Part shown: positions 7,679 through 12,024 of the stretch, in pieces | How the letters are laid out: every line of letters starts with the position of its first letter | Position numbering within the stretch: position 1 is the stretch's first letter | NCBI GenBank assembly: GCA_031273585.1 | Contig: JAISRP010000253.1 | Location: 1 to 12,024 of the forward strand | Reading direction: 5' to 3' | Length of the DNA: 12,024 nucleotides | Source: Synergistaceae bacterium | GTDB lineage: Bacteria > Synergistota > Synergistia > Synergistales > Synergistaceae | Translations under genes and position numbers: made by a program | Notes under the pieces: model-generated | Seen by the model: the letters and a program-made list of their open reading frames with translations, nothing else | The model's database searches: none | What the model was told of the DNA's origin: nothing

Positions 7679-9037
7679 TTATCCTACCTTTATCGTGCTC
7701 AGGAACTCCTTGTTCGACACGGTCGACTTGAGTTTCTCTATTATGAGGGTGAGCACCTCGGCCTCGTCCATATTCGTTATCTTCCTTCGCAGCGTCCAGA
7801 GGCGCTGCAGTTCCTCCTCGCCCATGAGCAGGTCCTCGCGCCTCGTGCCGGAGCGGGTGATGTCTATGGCGGGGAAAATTCTCTGCTCCGAGATCTTCCT
7901 GGAGAGGTGTATCTCCATGTTGCCGGTTCCCTTGAACTCCTCGTAGATGACGTCGTCCATCCTGCTTCCGGTCTCGACGAGCGAGGTGCCGACTATCGTA
8001 AGGCTCCCGCCGTTCTCGATGTTGCGGGCGGCGCCGAAGAACTTCTTTGGAAAATAAAGGGCTGCCGGGTCCATGCCTCCGGAGAGGGTCCTGCCGGACG
8101 GGGGAACTATGAGGTTCGAGGCGCGCGCCAGACGGGTTATCGAGTCCAGCAGAAGGACGACGTCCTTCCCAACCTCGACGAGCCTCTTGGCCTTCTCGAG
8201 CGACAGCGACGCCACCCTCAGGTGCTCCTCAGCCGGCCGGTCGAACGTGGAGGCGATTATCTCCCCGTCCACGGAGCGGCTCATGTCCGTGACCTCCTCC
8301 GGACGCTCGTCTATCAGCAGCACCATCATTATTATCTCAGGGTGGTTTGTCGTTATTGCGTTTGCCAGATGCTTCAGGAGAGTGGTCTTGCCCGCCTTAG
8401 GGGGGGAGACTATGAGGGCCCTCTGTCCCTTGCCTATCGGGACGAACAAGTCGACCAGCCTCGTCGATAGCCTGCGGGGTTCGGTCTCGAGCTCTATCTT
8501 CTGGTCGGGAAATATCGGGACGAGCGCCTCGAAGTGCGGTCTCTTCCTGGCCTCCTCAGGGTCCGAGAAGTTGACCGTCTCGACCCTGATCAGTGCCTCG
8601 TAGTGCTCGGGGTCCCTCGGAGGGCGAACCATCCCCCACACGACGTCGCCGTTTCTGAGCCCGAACCTCCTGATCTGAGACGCGGACACGTAGATGTCGT
8701 TGTTGCTCGGCAGAAGGCCCGAGGGTCGCAGGAAGCCGTAACCCTCCGGAAGGCACTCGAGCGTGCCCCCGCCGAAGCGGAATCCCATCTGCACCGCCTG
8801 AGCTCCCAGGACCTTCACTATGAGGTCGTCCTTGCGCAGCGTGGTCGGGCTCTGAACCCCCAGCTCGCGCGCCACCTTGCGCAGCTCGGCGATAGACATC
8901 GCGGCGAGCTTGTTGAAATCGATGCGCGGCGCGGGGGCCGGCTTTTGTTCCGCGGGGTCGGCCGCGGTGCAGGAAATTACGCCTGGATCGGCGATATCCT
9001 GTACCGGTACGACATCCGAGTCCGTAGTGTTGTTCAT
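7679..9037 (-). CDS. rho: Transcription termination factor Rho
   Basis: Rho is the hexameric RNA-dependent ATPase that loads on C-rich nascent RNA and ends transcription. With the chosen start the protein has 452 residues. The Rho_N helical domain is at about 41-83 ([20 protein letters not shown]). The cold-shock-like RNA-binding domain is at about 88-154 ([36 protein letters not shown]). The RecA-like motor has Walker [10 protein letters not shown] (212-220), Walker [12 protein letters not shown] (292-302), and the [11 protein letters not shown] loop (370-380). It ends in the usual C-terminal region. It carries about 38 extra low-complexity residues before Rho_N compared with E. coli Rho. 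GGGAGG at 9051-9056 is 13 nt before ATG 9037 and only 1 nt before ATG 9049, so both starts remain possible. The frame stays open to 9514 without a better start. The LysM/M23 gene follows closely. Confidence 0.97.
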   Translation of the reverse strand: MNNTTDSDVVPVQDIADPGVISCTAADPAEQKPAPAPRIDFNKLAAMSIAELRKVARELGVQSPTTLRKDDLIVKVLGAQAVQMGFRFGGGTLECLPEGYGFLRPSGLLPSNNDIYVSASQIRRFGLRNGDVVWGMVRPPRDPEHYEALIRVETVNFSDPEEARKRPHFEALVPIFPDQKIELETEPRRLSTRLVDLFVPIGKGQRALIVSPPKAGKTTLLKHLANAITTNHPEIIMMVLLIDERPEEVTDMSRSVDGEIIASTFDRPAEEHLRVASLSLEKAKRLVEVGKDVVLLLDSITRLARASNLIVPPSGRTLSGGMDPAALYFPKKFFGAARNIENGGSLTIVGTSLVETGSRMDDVIYEEFKGTGNMEIHLSRKISEQRIFPAIDITRSGTRREDLLMGEEELQRLWTLRRKITNMDEAEVLTLIIEKLKSTVSNKEFLSTIKVG

Positions 9038-9050
9038 CGCTATTTTCATG

Positions 9051-9056
9051 CCTCCC
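9051..9056 (-). promoter_or_regulatory. Ribosome binding site for rho
   Basis: GGGAGG is the only good Shine-Dalgarno match near the rho start. It is 13 nt from ATG 9037 and 1 nt from ATG 9049, and it argues against translation starting far upstream in the open frame. Confidence 0.55.
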
Positions 9057-9423
9057 AATCGGCTAAAAACTTGTATGCCGCCCGCTGACGCCCCCAGACC
9101 TCCCGGGGCGGCGCGGAAACGCGGCGTTATTGCTCGAGGAAACGCTGACTCAATCGTCAAAACGACGTCTTGCCGATTTGAGGATGCAAAGCCGCCCAGG
9201 GCTTCAATCCCTGCCCCTCTGGCCTCCAACGCTAAATCAGTTCTTCCCCTGAAACGGGCTGTCCTCACGGCAGCCATTTGAACTCGCGAATTCCGGCGCG
9301 AACACCCCAGGCGGGATGACCGGAAAAAACGACCCTTTACCGTTTGCGAATGCCGGATCTGCCGCGGTCTCGATCCTCGCCGCTCAGCCCTCCGGTGATA
9401 AATCAGCCCCTCCCTGGCGCCCG
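9057..9423. other. Long gap upstream of rho, no gene seen
   Basis: No reading frame here has both a good ribosome site and recognisable protein sequence. The rho frame is open throughout on the minus strand but encodes an Arg/Gly/Ala-rich sequence with no supported start. I see only weak structure: CAGGG and CCCTG pairing around 7 nt at 9197-9213, and a low-GC stem followed by T residues on the minus strand at 9345-9324. No convincing -35/-10 pair is visible. The position fits a rho promoter plus an untranslated leader, possibly used for Rho autoregulation as known in other bacteria, but the sequence does not prove this. Confidence 0.5.
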
Positions 9424-9915
9424 TCAGTCCAGAAACTCCTCCTGGCCCGATTCCACGTCCCCGCTCGATGGAATTATCGAGAAGAGCTCCTCCGCCTTCT
9501 CCCGTCCGTTGCAACGCAGCCTGACCGAATAAGAACCGGCCGGCAGCGAGGAACCGTCCTCCTTCAACAGGTAGAACGCCCGCGCCCCTCTCGGGTTGAC
9601 GATACGAAAAACGTCCCTTTGAATTGTCTGATTTTCAAAGCTCCAGTTGATCTCAAGGGAGTCGCCCTCGCGCGCACGGGAGTAGCTGAACCACAGACAG
9701 ACCTGCTTCGCGCCCTCCTGCACGTCTCTTCCAATGTGGAGCGGCTTCATATCCTCGTCCAGCTCTTCGCATATCTGGATATCTTCTAACCGAAAGGAAC
9801 CGGCAATTACGTTGTCGGCGCGGAAACTCCAGGAGATGAAAAACATCAAAAGAACAATGGAGACCCCCAGCAAAACGAGCGCGCCCGACTGATTACGCGC
9901 AGAACTCCTCGACAT
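9424..9915 (-). CDS. Small membrane-anchored protein with Ig-like beta domain, unknown function
   Basis: The 163-residue product begins MSRSSARNQSG, a short basic cytoplasmic tail. One transmembrane segment follows at about 12-30 (ALVLLGVSIVLLMFFISWSF), so the rest should lie outside the inner membrane. The extracytoplasmic part contains VCLWFSYSRAREGDSLEINW, then a short strand pattern ending LPAGSYSVRLRCNGRE. This resembles a beta-sandwich of the DUF2914 kind, in which a WxF/Y strand and a G-x-Y/W-x-V-x-V/L strand close the sheet. I regard that as a resemblance, not an assignment. Two cysteines before the sheet and one in the last strand could form a disulfide. AGGTGG at 9922-9927, 6 nt before ATG 9915, supports this start over the TTG at 9987. 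It stands 78 bp after the DUF4392 gene and before the long rho leader. Confidence 0.8.
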   Translation of the reverse strand: MSRSSARNQSGALVLLGVSIVLLMFFISWSFRADNVIAGSFRLEDIQICEELDEDMKPLHIGRDVQEGAKQVCLWFSYSRAREGDSLEINWSFENQTIQRDVFRIVNPRGARAFYLLKEDGSSLPAGSYSVRLRCNGREKAEELFSIIPSSGDVESGQEEFLD

Positions 9916-9993
9916 TATAAACCACCTTTCGGAACTGGCAAGCCCTGCACTGTAGATCTCTTGAAAAAAAATATCGAAAGACGGCAAAAAAAA

Positions 9994-10857
9994 TTATCCG
10001 GCGCGCAAAAGCCCCTCGAGCTCCGCCCTGATCCTCAGATGTTCGCAGATTTCAAGTCCGTCGACAGACATCCCGCGCATACCGGTCACGCCGTCGACGG
10101 CCCCGCGAGATGACAGAGATTCGAGCATTCGCACGTCCTCCTCGAGGCTCTGGCCCAGCCACCTGCCATCCATGAAGGACATCGCCGTCACCAGCGCGTA
10201 GGCTCCCCAGTTCGACACGTCCACGGGGATGCACACGTCCGCCCCGACGACGCAGAGACAGGGCGCGTAGCGCGGCATCAGGTCCGCGAGGGACCCGGCC
10301 AGGCTGCCCATGCCAACCTCGTTTCCCCCGTCGCCTATCGCCAGCACGGGCGCGCTCCCCTCCAGAGCAAACCGGTCCAGGGGGGCAGACCACCTGGTGA
10401 TGTCCTCCCTCCTCATGTTGTAGTAAGCCCCGTCGGAAGCCCTGCCGGGGCGCTCCACGTATATGAAGAGGTCTATTCCCGCGGAGTGCCTCACGTCGTT
10501 TGAGACGTTCCTGACTCGCCCCTCGGAAAAACCTATCGACGACCCGCACGCCCTGAAGCAGTCATGGCAGAGGGAGTCCGTCCAAACCTCGACGTCGCGC
10601 CCGAGCAGGGACAGAGCCCTCGCTAAGACGACCGCCCCGGGAGGGCCGTCCGTCTCGGGCGCCCTGGCGGAGGGGATGTAGAACCCCGAGATTACGGCGA
10701 TTTTTTCGCTCCGGGCGATCAGGTCCAGCGCGCGTCCCCATATTTCATCCGCGCAGAGGCAGGACGGCCCCCTGCCGGTAGCTCCCCCTGCAGTTATCTC
10801 AGTCAGCCGCCTCGACGTCCCGTAGCGCAGCCGAAATCCCTGTTTCACGTCCGCCAC
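9994..10857 (-). CDS. D-glutamate cyclase-family protein (DUF4392)
   Basis: The 287-residue cytoplasmic protein matches the C-terminal domain of D-glutamate cyclase, the enzyme that interconverts 5-oxo-D-proline and D-glutamate in vertebrate mitochondria. Visible family motifs are SGFYIPSARAPETDGPPGA (57-75), ERPGRASDGAYYNMR (135-149), IGDGGNEVGMG (174-184) and VSNWGAYAL (214-222). The last three closely recall the vertebrate protein from memory. Unlike the vertebrate enzyme there is no N-terminal DUF1445-type domain, so this is the stand-alone form. The substrate in bacteria is not settled; D-glutamate or pyroglutamate turnover is the natural guess. The start is a GTG 10 bp after the pfkA stop with no strong Shine-Dalgarno sequence, so translation is probably coupled to pfkA. 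Family assignment is good; biochemical role is inferred. Confidence 0.88.
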   Translation of the reverse strand: MADVKQGFRLRYGTSRRLTEITAGGATGRGPSCLCADEIWGRALDLIARSEKIAVISGFYIPSARAPETDGPPGAVVLARALSLLGRDVEVWTDSLCHDCFRACGSSIGFSEGRVRNVSNDVRHSAGIDLFIYVERPGRASDGAYYNMRREDITRWSAPLDRFALEGSAPVLAIGDGGNEVGMGSLAGSLADLMPRYAPCLCVVGADVCIPVDVSNWGAYALVTAMSFMDGRWLGQSLEEDVRMLESLSSRGAVDGVTGMRGMSVDGLEICEHLRIRAELEGLLRAG

Positions 10858-10867
10858 TGATTTACCG

Positions 10868-11827
10868 TCAAATTCCCAGCGTCTCGATCAGGGACATCAT
10901 GTCCGCGTCGAGGTCCTTCTTCTGCTCCCATGAGACCTGAAGCGGACAGGTGACGATGTTGCCCGCGATGCGGCCCACCATCACTCCGTACTCGCCCCTC
11001 TTGAGGGCCTCCACCGCGCCGCCGCCTAGCCTCGACGCGAGCACCGCGTCGAAGGACGACGGGCTGCCTCCCCGCTGAATATGCCCGAGGACTATGATGC
11101 GGGCGTCGAACCCCGCCGTGTCCTTCAGCTTCGCCGCGAGCTCCGATACCGGCATGACCCCCTCCGCCACGATGATCAGCGAGTGGGTCTTCCCCCGCTC
11201 CCTCGCGTAGTGAAGTTTCTTGCAGAGGGTATCCAGGTCGAACTTCACCTCCGGCAGCAGAACGTACTCCGCGCCCGCGGCGACAGCCGCCTCGAGGGCC
11301 AGAAAACCCGCGTTCCTGCCCATGACCTCCACTAAGAAGAGCCTCTCGTGACTGGACGCCGTGTCCCTGAGCTTCTCTATGCACTGGAGCGCGGTGTTGC
11401 AGGCCGTGTCGAAGCCCACGGTGCAGTCGGTGCCAGCCATGTCGTTGTCTATCGTGCCCGGGATTCCCACGACGGGAAAGCCCAGCTTGTGGAGCTCATA
11501 TGCGCCGTGGAACGACCCGTCCCCGCCTATGACGACCAGGGCGTCGATGTCATACTCCTTGAGACGCCGCAGGCCCTCCCTGACGCCCTCCGGCTTCATG
11601 AAGCGAGGACACCGGGCCGTCCGGAGCACAGTGCCCCCCCTGTGGATGATCCCGCCAACGGAGCTCACTGACAGGGGGATGACATCCCCGTCCAAAAGCC
11701 CGTCATACCCCCTGCAGAACCCTATGACCTCCATGTCGTTGTAAATAGCCGTCCTCGTAACCGCGCGGATCGCGGCGTTCATCCCCGGGGCGTCTCCACC
11801 GCTTGTAAGGACACCGATACGCTTCAC
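10868..11827 (-). CDS. pfkA: ATP-dependent 6-phosphofructokinase
   Basis: The enzyme phosphorylates fructose 6-phosphate to fructose 1,6-bisphosphate, the committed step of glycolysis. The 319 residues give the usual bacterial PfkA length and motifs. These are the nucleotide loop LTSGGDAPGMNAAIR (7-21), GGDGS (101-105) with Gly104, which marks ATP rather than pyrophosphate as donor, and PGTIDNDM with the catalytic Asp127. MGR at 169-171, AEGV (substrate-binding glutamate) and LGHIQRGGSPSSFDA are also present. The start is GTG at 11827 with a perfect AAGGAGG (11835-11841) 7 nt upstream. It is the first gene of the visible run, with about 200 bp of non-coding sequence ahead of it, and it probably leads the operon containing the DUF4392 gene. 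Confidence 0.98.
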   Translation of the reverse strand: MKRIGVLTSGGDAPGMNAAIRAVTRTAIYNDMEVIGFCRGYDGLLDGDVIPLSVSSVGGIIHRGGTVLRTARCPRFMKPEGVREGLRRLKEYDIDALVVIGGDGSFHGAYELHKLGFPVVGIPGTIDNDMAGTDCTVGFDTACNTALQCIEKLRDTASSHERLFLVEVMGRNAGFLALEAAVAAGAEYVLLPEVKFDLDTLCKKLHYARERGKTHSLIIVAEGVMPVSELAAKLKDTAGFDARIIVLGHIQRGGSPSSFDAVLASRLGGGAVEALKRGEYGVMVGRIAGNIVTCPLQVSWEQKKDLDADMMSLIETLGI

Positions 11828-11868
11828 AAAAATTCCTCCTTAAAAAAGTCTTGCGTCAGCTAAAATCC

Positions 11869-11896
11869 AATATGACTATCAGGTTAGATCATACAA
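11869..11896 (-). promoter_or_regulatory. Weak candidate pfkA promoter
   Basis: On the minus strand TTGTAT (11896-11891) and CATATT (11874-11869) are separated by 16 bp and would give a short leader before pfkA. Each hexamer matches the sigma-70 consensus only in part. This is the best pair in the gap but is weak evidence. Confidence 0.3.
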
Positions 11897-11906
11897 CTGA
11901 TGGCGA

Positions 11907-12024
11907 GCCGATATTTCGGCGACTCTCTACGCGAATCTGACGCGCTGAAAGCACTTCCATGTGCTTAAATCGCTCGACCGACTTCCTGTCGGTCGCAGAT
12001 TCGCTCCGTTCGTTCGCCGAAACA
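11907..12024. repeat. Nested inverted repeats enclosing two hairpins (structured intergenic element)
   Basis: An outer 9-bp stem pairs TTTCGGCGA (11914-11922) with TCGCCGAAA (12014-12022). A second perfect 9-bp stem pairs GCGAATCTG (11931-11939) with CAGATTCGC (11996-12004). Inside are two hairpins: AAGCAC-TTCCAT-GTGCTT (11949-11966) and CGACCGAC-TTCCT-GTCGGTCG (11975-11995), which stacks directly on the second stem. Both loops share TTCC (GGAA on the minus strand). A small alternative stem, GCCGA-TATT-TCGGC, sits at 11907-11920 and competes with the outer stem. The element may continue beyond the window. It could be a dispersed palindromic repeat or a structured RNA; no coding sequence is visible in it. 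Confidence 0.75.

Noticed and set aside
6185..8470. Very long open frame on the plus strand opposite pyrG, the LysM/M23 gene and the end of rho.
   Set aside because: It is antisense to three well-supported genes and its translation shows no recognisable domains. Long antisense frames are a common by-product of GC-rich codon use.
9037..9514. N-terminally extended Rho starting at the upstream end of the open frame.
   Set aside because: No ribosome site supports the upstream starts, including ATG 9277, and the extension would overlap the preceding gene. It is kept only as a finding to test.
11828..12024. tRNA or known riboswitch upstream of pfkA.
   Set aside because: The paired elements do not form a cloverleaf, there is no TTCGA-type arm, and no riboswitch core I know is recognisable.

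Overview
The window is a compact, single-direction block of chromosomal housekeeping genes from a GC-rich diderm (Gram-negative-type) bacterium. Every gene I can support is on the minus strand, so transcription runs from right to left. LptC and LptD show an outer membrane carrying lipopolysaccharide. The GC-rich coding style with many ATA (Ile) and AGG (Arg) codons, together with the gene mix, makes Synergistota my best guess. That placement is an inference and only moderately secure. I see no phage, transposase, CRISPR, tRNA or rRNA.

Layout in the direction of transcription. (1) 12024-11828 is an intergenic edge holding nested inverted repeats around two hairpins. (2) pfkA (6-phosphofructokinase) is followed after 10 bp by a D-glutamate-cyclase-family (DUF4392) gene, then by a small membrane-anchored protein of unknown function. 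(3) A gap of nearly 390 bp precedes rho (transcription termination factor). Rho is followed at short spacing by a three-LysM, M23-type murein hydrolase and by pyrG (CTP synthase). (4) A gap of about 260 bp after pyrG contains a large imperfect palindrome whose two arms each carry two GC-rich hairpins. (5) An envelope block follows: an exported protein with a predicted beta-rich domain and glycine-zipper segment, an exported protein with a proline-rich linker and NTF2-like C-terminus, lptC, and lptD, which runs off the left edge.

Functionally, the left part serves lipopolysaccharide export: LptC is the periplasmic bridge component and LptD the outer-membrane translocon. Two unrecognised exported proteins precede them in what looks like the same transcription unit. 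The central part combines termination (Rho), nucleotide supply (PyrG) and wall remodelling (LysM/M23). The right part couples glycolysis (PfkA) to a probable D-glutamate/5-oxo-D-proline enzyme.

I did not find a convincing new multi-gene system. The best leads are the two structured intergenic elements (4451-4610 and 11914-12022), the pfkA-DUF4392 pairing, and the two unassigned exported proteins upstream of lptC-lptD.
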